A stretch of DNA of 64,000 nt from Platynereis dumerilii (taxonomy: Eukaryota > Annelida > Polychaeta > Phyllodocida > Nereididae). The DNA is taken from contig JAPTHN010000004.1 of the NCBI GenBank assembly GCA_026936325.1, forward strand, positions 49,689,289 through 49,753,288, written 5' to 3'. Under the pieces are notes generated by a model. The model did not search any database. It was not told the origin of the DNA and saw nothing but the letters and a program-made list of their open reading frames with translations. Every line of letters starts with the position of its first letter. Within the stretch, counting starts at the first letter, position 1. Position numbers and translations under genes: made by a program. This document shows positions 1-11,100 of this stretch, in pieces.

Positions 1-2
1 CA

Positions 3-374
3 GATTACCCAAGACCAGTTTTACATTCGTCACCACGGAGAAGGATTCAACTTTTTGAGAACCTTTTCAAGGATATGTTTGGGACAACGCCTTCACCAGA
101 CCGACCAAAGACGGGAGAAACTGTGAAATATCCTGACTCTGACTTATGCATACCACCCAGTAAAAAGATTCAACAAAGTCAACCATCCTCTCCTTGTGCT
201 CCACGGACAAAACTGTCACTCCAACAACCAAAGAAGAAAGAAACGGCTTCTGAGTACAAGATACCATCCAAAATAACAAATCGAGACAGCTCAACAGACC
301 AACCATTTCCTTGCACAGACAAGAGAAACATGACAAGCAACAAAAAAAACACCTGTCACATCTCACAGACTTAA
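3..374 (+). CDS. Open frame entering from left edge, unidentified (partial)
   Basis: The frame is open from base 3 to a stop at 372-374, about 123 residues, with its first Met at base 75. The predicted peptide is hydrophilic and rich in Lys, Ser, Pro and Thr. I see no recognisable domain, signal peptide or membrane segment. It runs in from outside the window, so it could be the 3' end of a host exon or the tail of a mobile element; the SINE-type sequence starting about 45 bases after the stop is compatible with either. The opposite strand is also open over 67-366, which weakens the coding argument. Treat it as a possible partial reading frame only. Confidence 0.2.
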   Translation, partial: DYPRPVLHSSPRRRIQLFENLFKDMFGTTPSPDRPKTGETVKYPDSDLCIPPSKKIQQSQPSSPCAPRTKLSLQQPKKKETASEYKIPSKITNRDSSTDQPFPCTDKRNMTSNKKNTCHISQT

Positions 375-420
375 CAAATCAAGAACCTTGACACAAACCA
401 AGTATGTCTCTAAATAGCCC

Positions 421-470
421 ACTCAGGTGCTGATGAGACGTAAAAAACCAACTCACTCACTCACTCACTC
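421..470 (+). repeat. SINE-like 3' tail with ACTC repeat
   Basis: The segment reads GGTGCTGATGAGACGTAAAA and then an (ACTC)n run. A close relative, ctgatgagtggtaaaactcaactcactc, sits at 20603-20636 in the large intron. A short conserved stem ending in a tetranucleotide tail at unrelated places is typical of SINE 3' ends. No pol III box is seen directly upstream of this copy, so it is a fragment. Confidence 0.45.
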
Positions 471-544
471 TTGTTCTGCCTTTATTTTTCTTAAACATTT
501 TGTCAAGATACTGATCTATTTCTACCTTAGTTTGTTTTGGGGGA

Positions 545-745
545 GGGTTGGTCTAGTGGTGGCGTGATGGGCTGCCAATCGCTGGGTCCAGGGTTGGAAT
601 CCAGCTCTTTCCGGGTCCCCTGGGCCTATGTTGGACAGCTCTTTCAATCATCCTTCGCCTCATTGCCGTGTCCTCCCCCTGTCCTAACTAGCCTACCAAG
701 TGCATACATAAAGGATGTAAAGCCCCAATCCTCAATCAATACCTT
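545..745 (+). mobile_element. tRNA-derived SINE
   Basis: An A-box-like TGGTCTAGTGG lies at 549-559 and a B-box-like GGTTGGAATCC at 592-602, 33 bases apart, the layout of the tRNA pol III promoter. About 140 bases of non-tRNA body follow and end near a stretch resembling ATAAAGGATGTAAAGCCCC, which looks like the SINE 3' region. The copy lies in the first intron of the downstream paralogue (minus-strand gene), opposite to its transcription. It cannot fold as a normal tRNA through the whole body, so a functional tRNA gene is unlikely. Confidence 0.65.
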
Positions 746-774
746 ATTTTGTTTTAAAATATATTTTTACTTAC

Positions 775-1032
775 TTTACTTGAAACACTGGATTTCATGA
801 TGACGTGCTCACACAGTGGCTGGATGTTCTCAGCTTCGGAATTGTTGCGCACGTAACATTGGTTCAGGGTAGACCTCATCTCAGTAGGACAGAGGGCCGA
901 CCCAGGAGAGTTCATGGCATTGATCCAGTCTTCCACGCTCGTAGATGCATTTTGTGCTGAGATATCGGTCATCGAGATTGCGAGTATGGTAAGCATTATT
1001 ACAGTTGCCATGTTGCAGCTGTTGTATGCCAT
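775..1032 (-). CDS. First coding exon of a second, paralogous secreted kringle-type protein (partial gene)
   Basis: On the minus strand the exon starts at ATG 1032-1030 and runs 86 codons to a GTAAGT donor at 774-769, phase 0. It encodes a signal peptide (hydrophobic VIMLTILAISM core, likely cleavage near DISA-QN), then N-glycosylation sequons NAS and NNS and three Cys. It is strikingly similar to the first exon of the large gene at 47463-47732, with the same donor and the same motif RSTL-x-QCYVRNNSEAENIQPL. The only obvious length difference is four residues after the signal peptide. The rest of this gene must lie left of the window, so the two genes are head-to-tail tandem duplicates, about 4 kb from the end of one to the start of the next. 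An upstream in-frame Met exists, but this start places the hydrophobic core correctly and matches the paralogue. Confidence 0.8.
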
Positions 1033-1299
1033 TGTGTTGTGTGATGAATTAATTGCTGTTGAGCTTAACTCTGACAAATGTCCGGAATGCGATTTCGATC
1101 TTCCTATCTTCCGAAAGATTGTGAGACACCTACAAAGGCCAATAAGTGACGGCCATCGGAATGATAAGGACGCTTTTTTTTTTAAACGTTGGGCCGGAAA
1201 AACAATATTTTTGAAACAATTGATTCTGAGATCACAAAGAAGATATACAACTTTATGAAATATGTAAAGCAAAATTTTAAAAAATGCACGACAACGGTT

Positions 1300-1950
1300 C
1301 ACAGAACGTCATGGTAAATACAGTATGAACCAGAAATTAGTACACAACCCAGCACTCATTGCCAATTCTGTAATAAATCCTGAAGTTTGTTCAATATTTG
1401 TATAAAATTATGAAATATTGAGCAAAATCACCATGACATGAGGAACTGTCGAAGATGTTGTCTTTGATAGGATTTGAACTTGTGGATTTATGACCAACAG
1501 TATCTGAAATTTGGACTTCGTCCCAAGCCAAAAGAAATACAATGGAGTGATCTAATTGTTGACTTTTTCTGGAATTGGTCCGATGCCGTGAGTTGGTAAA
1601 ATTTCAATTCTGGCCCAATATGCACATACATTTATGGTCATATCTCAGCCCCTTGATGGAATTTATGCAAGTATTATGGATAATATAAAAGGCAAAGATG
1701 TCTTCTTTCATGTGATTTTCAGTGATTGTATCCATATGTCACTGGTCTTTAAATAATAAGTGATACATGGTTGTGGTTAGGGAAATTTTTCACACCTGTT
1801 CAGGACAAAAAAAGTCAGAAAAAAAGTCTGATGTTATGCCAGAAGTATAAAAAAAGTAGAAGACATGTTTTAAATTCCTTAAACTGGAAGTATATAATCA
1901 AGACAAAAAATCTGCCTGAAATTTTGGGAGTTGTTTAAAAAAAATTATGA
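1300..1950. other. Intergenic DNA, nothing recognised
   Basis: AT-rich sequence upstream of the paralogue's first exon. It should hold that gene's promoter, but I see no convincing TATA element, no coding potential and no repeat structure here. Confidence 0.4.
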
Positions 1951-1954
1951 TAGC

Positions 1955-2313
1955 TACAGCGAAACGCTTTGATATAGAATTAGAGTGGACTGTGGCACTG
2001 CGAAAATGGCACTTTGTGACTCATGATAGCAGATGAAGTGTCATCTTCTCTACTTTCAACATGGGAAACATAGAGGCTGTTTGATTAGTCATGATCAAGA
2101 GAAAGCCATTTGACTTCTCATAACGGATTTTAGAGTGAAAATCAGATGCATAATCCTTTCGTTTGGCGGTCACCGGCAAGTGGGATAAGTCTCCTTCAAT
2201 CAAATTAACATTGAAAGTATTTGGTTTGATCATGACAAATCATCAGCATGATGACACAATATTTTCACTGTGCCACAGTTCACTCTAATTCTATATCAAA
2301 GTGTTTCTCTGTA
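1955..2313. mobile_element. MITE with ~45-bp terminal inverted repeats, TA ends
   Basis: The left end (1955 onward, TACAGCGAAACGCTTTGATA) is matched in inverse by the right end (CTTTGATATAGAATTAGAG on the minus strand from 2313 inward) for about 45 bases with a few mismatches. No transposase is encoded in about 360 bp. The outermost bases are TA on both sides, as in Tc1/mariner-type targets. The interior is clearly related to 26925-27215 (shared blocks around TTTGATTAG, GATCAAGAGA and CATAATCCTTT), so at least two copies are present. Confidence 0.7.
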
Positions 2314-2319
2314 AGGTGA

Positions 2320-2825
2320 ACTATATTTTTGAACCGTACTGTAACATTTGTTGAAATTTTCAAATTTCATGAGGTCTCAGGGGATTTTGTTACAATATTG
2401 GAATGGCATCAAGCATGAAATATTGTAAGGGAAGTTTATGAAGGTCTTTGTGATGTGTGTACATCAAAAATGCTAGATACAATGACTGGCCATATATCTC
2501 TGCATTACCATTTTATAAACATCATTCAAATGCTTCTTTACTATATGCATTTTTAAGAAGTTGAGGGGAAACCGCTTGTTGGATCATGTTTTATGAATTA
2601 TATTGCCAAACTTGAAGTGATTTATTGAGCAATCATGTTAGTGAAGCGTTGTTGTAAATGCAACAAACTGAAAATAAATTGAGTACTTATTCTTACTCAT
2701 GTTATGTTGGCTGAACTTTCAAATACTAAGTTATAAATGCCTCTTCCGGTGGCGACTTACCACATCACCTTTCAACACTAGTTATTCATTACTATTTTAT
2801 TTCTTGTCAATTGATTTGTTATGTA
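2320..2825. other. Intergenic DNA, nothing recognised
   Basis: AT-rich sequence between the MITE and the fold-back element. No gene or repeat is supported. Confidence 0.4.
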
Positions 2826-2888
2826 GTCCTCGTCATACTTACGTGGAATCTCAAGTTCTTTTCTGTGCTGTTGAACTGTTATGTCACA
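2826..2888 (+). repeat. Detached partial copy of the fold-back arm
   Basis: The stretch starting TCCTCGTCATACTTACGTGG and including TCAAGTTCTTTTCTGTGCTG repeats part of the adjacent fold-back element's left arm (about 2985-3045). In three differing bases it is closer to the right arm (AAAGAACTTGAG...CACGTAAGTATGACGAGGAC). It looks like a broken duplicate left by an earlier insertion or unequal exchange. Confidence 0.65.
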
Positions 2889-2940
2889 TCCATAGGGTAA
2901 AAGTGCAGGTGGAAGCTTACAAGCATTAAATGTATTTATG

Positions 2941-3832
2941 GCAAAAAATCTGACATGGATAGGACAGATCCCAGTCTTTCACAGTCCTTGTCATACTTAC
3001 GTGGAATCTCAAGTTCTTTTGTATGCTGTTGAACTGTTATGTCAGAGATGACACTATCATTGAAATATATTTAAATTAACTTCAAGCTGTGATGTCATTT
3101 TAAACTGGGTCAGATTCCCCAGCTTCTAGCCAATGCGAATCCACCAAACTGAGCATCACAGTTTCAACTCGGTGTCAGAGTGAAAATTGGGTCTGGGAAA
3201 ACCCATGCAAGTTGGACATCACAGCCTCTCAACCAATGGGCTGCCAGAACAAATATACATAACATAAGCCATGTGTTTACAAACAGATTGTCGAAGCCTT
3301 CTGTTTATACCAACTTCCATCAAAGTTTAAAGTTGTAAGTTAGCAAGTTTGTAGATTAATCAAACAACTCTGTGGGGATTATAACAGTTGTCTACTGTGA
3401 ATGCTCACAAAGATGCCATTTGGTAGGATTGGACTGGTGATTGCTGTGATAAATCATTGGGATCAAAAATGTAATGCTTCCTTCAATATATCAATGCTTG
3501 AACTGTGATGCGTAGGTTACTGTCAGCCCATTGGCTATCAAGCTGTGATGACGTAGTTGTAGGGGCTATCCCTGATAAAACTCTTACTCTGACACTGTGT
3601 TGAAACTGTGACGCTCGGTTCAGGAGGATCAACATTGGCTAGAACCTAGGGAATCTGACCCAGTTTGAAATGACATCACAGCTTGTAGTTAATTTACATA
3701 TATTGCAATGCTGGAATAGAGTCATCTCTGACATCACAGTTCAACAGCATAGAAAAGAACTTGAGATTCCACGTAAGTATGACGAGGACTGTAAAACACT
3801 GGGATCTGTCCTATCAATGTCAGATTTTTTGC
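2941..3832. mobile_element. Fold-back DNA element with ~250-bp inverted arms
   Basis: The left arm begins GCAAAAAATCTGACAT at 2941 and the right arm ends with its inverse (ATGTCAGATTTTTTGC) at 3832. The arms match for about 250 bases, including AGGACAGATCCCAG, the CATACTTACGTGGAATCTC block and the CTGGGTCAGATTCCC block. About 400 bases of non-repeated loop separate them. There is no coding capacity. The arms carry several indels, so the copy is not recent. No clear target duplication is visible. Confidence 0.75.
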
Positions 3833-3971
3833 AATAGGGCAATTCCGTAAAGTCCGATTTACAGATTTGACACTTAAGCAGCTTGTGTAGCCCTACCACC
3901 ATACCTTAGCTATTTCATTGTTATCCTGGTATGAGGCCAGGTAATAGGGGTATCAGACAAGCCATCAACCA

Positions 3972-4097
3972 AAGCTCTAAGTGCAACAGGAGCTGAGCTA
4001 CATCAAGATATCAGCGTTTCGGACGTACATCGTGTGATGTACGTCCGAAACACTATATATTTTGATGCAGCTCAGTTGCCTGTCCTGTATAGAGCTT
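3972..4097. repeat. Short palindromic MITE with a perfect 16-bp stem
   Basis: The centre is a perfect inverted repeat: GTTTCGGACGTACATC at 4016-4031 and its complement at 4036-4051, around a GTGT loop. The symmetry continues outward imperfectly to AAGCTCTA (3972) and TAGAGCTT (4097), with CTGAGCT/AGCTCAG blocks between. Transcribed, it would form a strong hairpin of about 126 nt. It looks like a small palindromic transposon remnant; a small-RNA precursor cannot be excluded. Confidence 0.6.
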
Positions 4098-4099
4098 CA

Positions 4100-4740
4100 T
4101 GGCGTAGAAATACGAGACATAAAGCCTAATTTTTTCATTCGCAGATGTGTGTACCGGACTGTCTAGCTGTCTGTTAGGGGGAGTCTAATTTGATATCAGG
4201 AGGGGGAGGATGGGTTTTGGAGTTTTTGGAGTAAATAATTTCTTGCTTGGTTTGGCAAAATAGATAATAATTTCTGGTGGGGGTATTTCTTAATAAGTTG
4301 ATGCTTGATTTTGGAATGAATATTTGTGTGCCTGTTTAAAATAAATAATTACTGCTACCGTTAATATTTATATTTGATAAATGGTGTGACTGATTGGGAC
4401 ATATTTCTATGAGTCTGGGTTAGTTGTCACAAGTCTCTTCTTCTTGCCTGGAGAACTTTTGGTGTCTTATTTGCATGAGTTGGAAAGCTTTCCAAATTTG
4501 GAATCAGGCAATGTCACTTTTCCCTACAGAAAACATGTCCCAGAAAAAAGACCAATTAAGGCAAATGTCTACAATTATGGAAACAGCTGTATATTGTAAG
4601 TTGCCGGAAGGTTTTATTGATTAAAAGAAGGAGGTAAAAAAACTAAAACATTTGTTTTACGAGAGAAGTGGATTATGATTGACGGGTGTTGCCCACAGTG
4701 AGTGAGATACATAAATAATCAATATGTGTTTTGTGCAGAA
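4100..4740. other. Intergenic DNA downstream of the kringle gene
   Basis: Apart from G/T-rich stretches around 4180-4280 nothing stands out. This is the short spacer between the 3' end of the large minus-strand gene and its downstream paralogue. Confidence 0.4.
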
Positions 4741-4746
4741 TTATGA

Positions 4747-4752
4747 TTTATT
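4747..4752 (-). promoter_or_regulatory. Polyadenylation signal AATAAA of the kringle gene
   Basis: The plus strand reads TTTATT, AATAAA on the gene strand, about 245 bases after the predicted stop codon. It is the nearest canonical hexamer giving a normal 3' UTR length; another TTTATT lies near 4614-4619. The assignment is inferred from position only. Confidence 0.45.
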
Positions 4753-4997
4753 ACGCATTACAATTCAGGAATTCATTGACATAAACTAGCAAATTTAAGC
4801 TCCAGGGCAAGTTTTCATAAGCAATGATTGGGTATGATAATGGGAAGTCAAGATTTAAAATCGAAATTGAATTGAACATTTGATATAAGGTTCGAATCGT
4901 TCCCAATGAATAGTTATTGTTGTGTCATGGAGTGTCAAATTGACACTGTCAATTTTCGAAATCAGTCCTCCTTGCTGTTTGACTAAGTTCCAAATCT

Positions 4998-5154
4998 TTA
5001 GCAGTCAGGGATGTTACAGGGAGTTAGATAAGGAGTCTGAACTGCATTTTCCCAAACGAGTATGAAGCAAGCGATGCCTTTGTCGTTGTTGATGATGTTG
5101 CGACAATTGCTTCCTGCAGCCACGGCAGATCCATCCACGAACAAACCAGCATTG
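4998..5154 (-). CDS. Kringle gene, exon 7: second half of kringle 2 and stop codon
   Basis: The acceptor TTTGCAG precedes base 5154 on the minus strand. The first base completes the Phe codon begun by exon 6 (TT + C), and the frame stays open for 51 residues to TAA at 5000-4998. It contains GSNCRN, ACFILVW and TPCNIPDC: the third to sixth kringle cysteines and the usual C-x-x-P-x-C end. It lacks the PWCYT core seen in kringle 1 (ACFIL instead), so the ligand-binding pocket may differ. The protein ends on the last kringle Cys. Confidence 0.78.
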
Positions 5155-8100
5155 CTGCAAATAATAATATATTATTTTGTTGGCTTGTTACAGTCATTTA
5201 CAACGTAAGAGCTTTGCTGAAAATGGTGAAAATTATTGAAAATCCACATCATTCAGTGTTACTGAAACTCAAATACCTTGGAAACTTTCTATTTAAATAC
5301 AAAGTAAGAATATATGACCCTCATACGCATAACTTCTGTCTTTCAGAAAGTTCTGCAAGTTTCTTTTGAAGCAGCTGAATGAAATTTTTGCAGAACTATT
5401 TTGAGGTAAGTGCTTTCCATTTTGAAAATATCATAACCTCCACGGAATGTTTAAATTACTTTACAGTTGCCATTTGGTCTAAAAAATTGAGCTGCCAAAA
5501 CAAAACAATACAAATTTCAAGCAGATAAAAATTGCTTTCCAACAACACAATAAACAAGTCTCTACCATTAATATACCCTGAGTTATGACAACTTTTGTGT
5601 GAAAATTTGAAAAAAAAAAAAAGAATTTTGTATCTTTAGCCCTGGAAACCCCCTCTGAAGGTCATGTTACCAAAAAATTCAAAACACTCATATAAAACCA
5701 CATTTAGTGAAAAAATAAAAGTGAAGTTAAATTTCACCTGACTAAAACCAAAGTCATTTAAAATCTTGATAAAGTTTGCAAAGTTATGTATTTTGCAATT
5801 ATGACTTGGTTGCCATGGTAACCGATTTAAAAAAACTGTACCAAGCGATTTTACTGCATCCCCCCATTACATAATATACGGAACCTTGCGATTGCAACGA
5901 TGTATAGATTGTCTATTCCTCTCTTGGTGCACACGAAACCATTAAATAAAGCACTTTTTGCTACTTGGCCCCCAGACTATATATGAATTCCCCTCATATT
6001 TCATGCAGTCAATTTCATGAGTCCAGTGATACTCTGCTCAGGCAATTGAGAGTCTTAGACAGTGCTGCCCTGTTTGGGTAATTTAAACTAGAAACCTCAG
6101 ATGACCAGTTTAAGGCCTTGATTCCAGTTGCAGACCAGTAAGGCCAATGGCCATACATAATGAAACTACTTGTAGAGTCAAGTATGGTTAATCCGTCCAG
6201 GAGGGTAAATCCGTCCACCCCTTGAAATAGACTTAAAACTATATTTGTAACAGTTGTGTGAGTTTTAAAAGCAAGAGAAATGTGTTTTTCAACTAACTCA
6301 GCCGTTTTATGGAATTTACTGAAAAATTTAAATGATACTTCAGGCCACAGGCATAAACAATCTGTTTCACTCCACTGACCATTCTGCTGCCGCCTGATGT
6401 CTCTACAACAATTGTTTTTTTCTTCAAAATATGAAGCATTTATCTGATTGAAGGGGGAGGGGCGCGCCTACCCCCCTCCCCCACCCCTTGATCTGCCTAT
6501 GGTATTTCCAAAATTGAAATATACCTATCATTTGATATTTTGTAAGAAAGCGAATGAGGAAACTTTTTGGCTAGCAATGTATCTAAAAGCCTATATCTTA
6601 AGCTATTTAGACGAGCAGAGCCGTCTATTGAATTACTAGATGCTGTCATTTTCCTGTTTCAAATCACCAGTCAATGAGTGCAAATCTGTGTGCTCAATTC
6701 TGCGCTGAAAACGTCATATGAATGCATTGCTCACCTGGCCAAAACCTCATCTAAACTCTCAAGATGCAGCATGTCAATTCTGGAGTATATCTAATACTTA
6801 GTTCCGTGTTTAATGGCTTTATTTCAATTGTTTTCTTGGCATATTTCTCACCACTCAAAGGTTGCAACGAAGCTTTCTCATATCCGCTAGAGGGCAGTAT
6901 AGAGAGCAGTATTTCACACAACCTCCACCTGGTGGATAATTCGTTGGTGGCTAGAAAGCAATGAAAGTGTGTTTCAAGTCAATGATGGCAGTCAATGATG
7001 GCAGTCAATGATGGCAGTCAATGATGGCAGTCAATGATGGCAGTCAATGATGGCAGTCAATGATGGCAGTCAATGATGGCAGTCAATGATGGCAGTCAAT
7101 GATGGCAGTCAATGATGGCAGTCAATGATGAAGATAGATAGATAGATAGATAAGGGGGCGACCATTTAATATCTACTAAGGATAAGGGGGCGACCATTTA
7201 ATATCTCCTAAGAATAAGGGGGCAACCATTTAATATATACTAAGGTGCTAAGATAGATAGATACATACATACATACATAGATACACAGATACACAGATAC
7301 ATAGATACATAGATACACATATACACAGATACATAGATACACAGATACACAGATAGATACATAGATAGATTCATAGATAGAAAGATAGGATAAGGGGGCT
7401 ACCATTTAATAGCTACTAAGGAGGGGGCAACCATTTAATATCCGGGGACATAGGGACACGGCCCCCGGGGACATGGGGACATACCCCCGGGGACAGGGGG
7501 ACTTACCCCCGCGCACAGGGGAATTACCCCCGGGGACATGGGGACTTACCCCCGCGGACATGGGGACTTACCCCCGCGGACATGGGAACTTACCCCCGCG
7601 AACATGGGGACTTACCCCCGCGGACATGGGGACTTACCCCCGCGGACATGGGGACTTACCCCCTCGGACATGGGGACTTACCCCCTCGGACATGGGGACT
7701 TACCCCCTCGGACATGGGGACTTACCCCCGCGGACATGGGGACTTACCACCTCGGACATGGGGAATTACCCCCGCGGACATGGGGACTTACCCCCGCGGA
7801 CATGGGGACTTACCCCCCCGGACATGGGGACTTACCCCCGCGGACATGGGGACTTACCCCCGCGGACATGGGGACTTACCCCCGCGGACATGGGGACTTA
7901 CCCCCGCGGACATGGGGACTTACCCCCTCGGACATTGGGACTTACCCCCTCGGACATGGGGACTTACCCCCGCGGACATGGGGACTTACCCCCTCGGACA
8001 TGGGGACTTACCCCCTCGGACATGGGGACTTACCCCCGCGGACATGGGGACTTACCCCCGCGGACATGGGGACTTACCCCCTCGGACATGGGGACTTACC

Positions 8101-11100
8101 CCCGCGGACATGGGGACTTACCCCCGCGGACATGGGGACTTACCCCCGCGGACATGCATGGGGACTTACCCCCTCGGACATGGGGACTTACCCCCGCGGA
8201 CATGGGGACTTACCCCCTCGGACATGGGGACTTACCCCAGCGGACATGGGGACTTACCCCCTCGGACATGGGGACTTACCTCCGCGGACATGGGGACTTA
8301 CCCCTCAGACATGGGGGCTTACCCCGCGGACATGGGGACTTACCCCCGCGGACATGGGGACTAACCCCCGCGGACATGGGGACTAACCCCCCCGGACATG
8401 GGGACTTACACCCTCGGACATGGGGACTTACCCCCGCGGATATGGGGACTTACCCCCTCGGACATGGGGACTTACCCCCGCGGACATGGGGACTTACCCC
8501 CGCGGATATGGGGTCTTACCCCCGTGGACATGGGGACTTACCCCCGCGGACATGGGGACTTACCCCCGCGGACATGGGGACTTACCCAGCGGAAATTGCG
8601 ACTTACCCCCTCGGACATGGGGACTTACCCCCGCGGACATGGGGCCTACCCCCGCGGACATGGGGACTTACCCCCGCGGACATGGAGACTTACCCCCTCG
8701 GACATGGGGACTTACCCCCTCGGACATGGGGACTTACCCCCTCGGACATGGGGACTTACCCCCGCGGACATGGGGACTTACCCCCGCGAACATGAGGACT
8801 TACCCCCGCGGACATTGGCACTTACCCCCTTGGACATGAGGACTTACCCCCTCGGACATGGGGACTTACCCCGCGGACATGGGGACTTACCCCTCGGACA
8901 TGGGGACTTACCCCCGCGGACATGAGGACTTACCTTTGCGGACATGGGGACTTACCCCCTCGGACATGAGGACTTACCCCCTTGGACATGAGGACTTACC
9001 CCGCGGACATGGGGACTTACCCCCTCAGACATGGGGACTTACCCCCGCGGACATGAGGACTTACCCCCGTGGACATGGGGACTTACCCCCTCGGACATGG
9101 GGACTTACCCCCCCGGACATGGGGACTTACCCCCTCGGACATGGGGACTTACCCCAGCGGACATGGGGACATACCCCCTCGGACATGGGGACTTACCCCC
9201 GCGGACATGCGGACTTACCCCTCGGACATGGGGGCTTACCCCGCGGACATGGGGACTTACCCCCGCGGACATGGGGACTTACCCCCCCGGACATGGGGAC
9301 TTACCCCCTCGGACATGGGAACTTACCCGCGCGGACATGGGGACTTACCCCCGTGGACATGGGGACTTACCCCCGCGGACATGGGGACTTACCCCCTCGG
9401 ACATGGGGACTTACCCCCTCGGACATGGGGACTTACCCCCGCGGACATGGGGACTTACCCCCGCGGACATGGGGACTTACCCCCTCGGACATGGGGACTT
9501 ACCCCCGCGGACATGGGGACTTACCCCCGCGGACATGGGGACTTACCCCCGCGGACATGGGGACTTACCCCCGCGGACATGGGGACTTACCCCCTCTGAC
9601 ATGGGGACTTACCCCTCGGACATGGGGACTTCCCCCGCGGACATGGGGACTTACCCCCGCAGACATGGGGACTTACCCCCTCGGACATGGGGACTTACCC
9701 CCGCGGACATGGGGACTTACCCCCGCGGACATGAGGACTTACCTCCGCGGGCATGGGGACTTACCCCCGCGGGCATGGGGAATGAACTAAGGAGGCGACC
9801 ATTTAAAATAAAACATTAATACAGAGTATTTAGAGTAAGATAACAAAAATACATAACAAAAGTACATGTATGAATGAACTAAGGGGGTGACCATTTAATA
9901 TCTACTAAGAGGGAGGGGGGTTGTAGCCCCTCAAATGGGCCCCTCAAAATGTGGCCCCTCACATTGAGCCCCTCAAATAGGGTCCCCTAAAACGGGCCCC
10001 CTCAAATGGGCCCTTGCGAATGGGGCCCCCTAAAATAGGGCACCTCCAATGAGGCCCCCTGAAATGGGTGCCCCCTCGAATGGGCCCCTCAAAATGAGGC
10101 TCCCTTCAAATTGGGCCCCTCAAATGAGGCCCCTCTCAAATGGGGCCCTCCAAATTAGGGCCCCCTCAAATGTGCCCCTCAAATTGGGGCCCCCTCACAT
10201 GGAACCCTCAAAATGGGGCCTTCTTCAAATGGGGCCCCTCAAATGAGGCCCCCTCCAATGGGACCCCATCACATTGGCCCCTCAAATGGGTCCCCCTCAA
10301 ATAGGGCCCCTGAAATGGGGCCCCATCAAATGGGTCCCTTCAATGAGGCTCCCTCAAAATGGGGCCTCTCACATGGGGCCTGGCCCCTCAAACTGGTCCC
10401 CCTCAAATAGGGCGCCTTAAATTGGGGCCCCTCAAAATGGGGCCCCTCACATGGGCCCCCTTCAAATGGGCCCCCTTATATGGGCCCCGCTATATGGACC
10501 CCTCAAATGGGCCCCCTTCAATGAAGCCCCTCAAATGGGACCTCAAATGGGGCCCCTCACATAGGGCCCCTCACATGGGCACCTCAAATGAGGCCTCCTC
10601 AGATCAGGCCCCCTCAGGGTCCCACAATTTGGCCCCCTCACATGGGGCCCCCTCAAGTGGGGCCCCCTAAAATGGGGTCCCCTCACATGGGGCCCCCCTC
10701 AAATTGGATCCCTTGAATAGGGCCCCCTGAAAATGGACCCCCATTGTAGACTCCTGTAATTTCCCCCTCAAACGGGGCCCGCTGCTCGTCTTGCATATGG
10801 AAATATGCTCCCATCTATTTTTCTGTCTATCTATCTATCTATCGATATATGTCTATCTGTCTATGTTTCTGTCTACATGTCTGTTTATATATCTTATATA
10901 TCTGTCTAATATCGGTCTATATATCTGTCTTTATATCTGTTTATATGCATGTGGATCTGTGCGATCTGAATGTGTCAAATGTGGTCCAGGCCAGTCACTG
11001 TTCAGCCAACCCCTTCATGAGAACCACCAATCAAATCATATGGGAAACCCATGACTGATTATGATTGACTGCTAAATGTAAGTTCAAATGTCTTAAAAGT

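Noticed and set aside
545-620. A functional tRNA gene
   Set aside because: A- and B-box-like motifs are present, but the sequence continues as a SINE body and I cannot draw a full cloverleaf with a matching acceptor stem.
754-1302. Full 182-residue frame including an upstream Met (about 1302)
   Set aside because: The upstream part lacks a counterpart in the paralogue at 47.7 kb and would bury the signal peptide. The Met at 1032 and the donor at 774 are better supported.
6976-7131. Regular short repeats that might be read as a CRISPR array
   Set aside because: The units are contiguous 13-mers without spacers, in an animal genome.
7473-9819. Several long plus-strand open frames (139-440 residues) of MGTYPRGHGDLPPRT type
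   Set aside because: They are the three frames of a 22-bp repeat that happens to lack stops. They overlap one another, start and end with the array and show no splice or start context.
10049-10670. Pro/Met-rich frames of 65-103 residues
   Set aside because: By-products of the degenerate GC-rich minisatellite; frame and register drift with the repeat.
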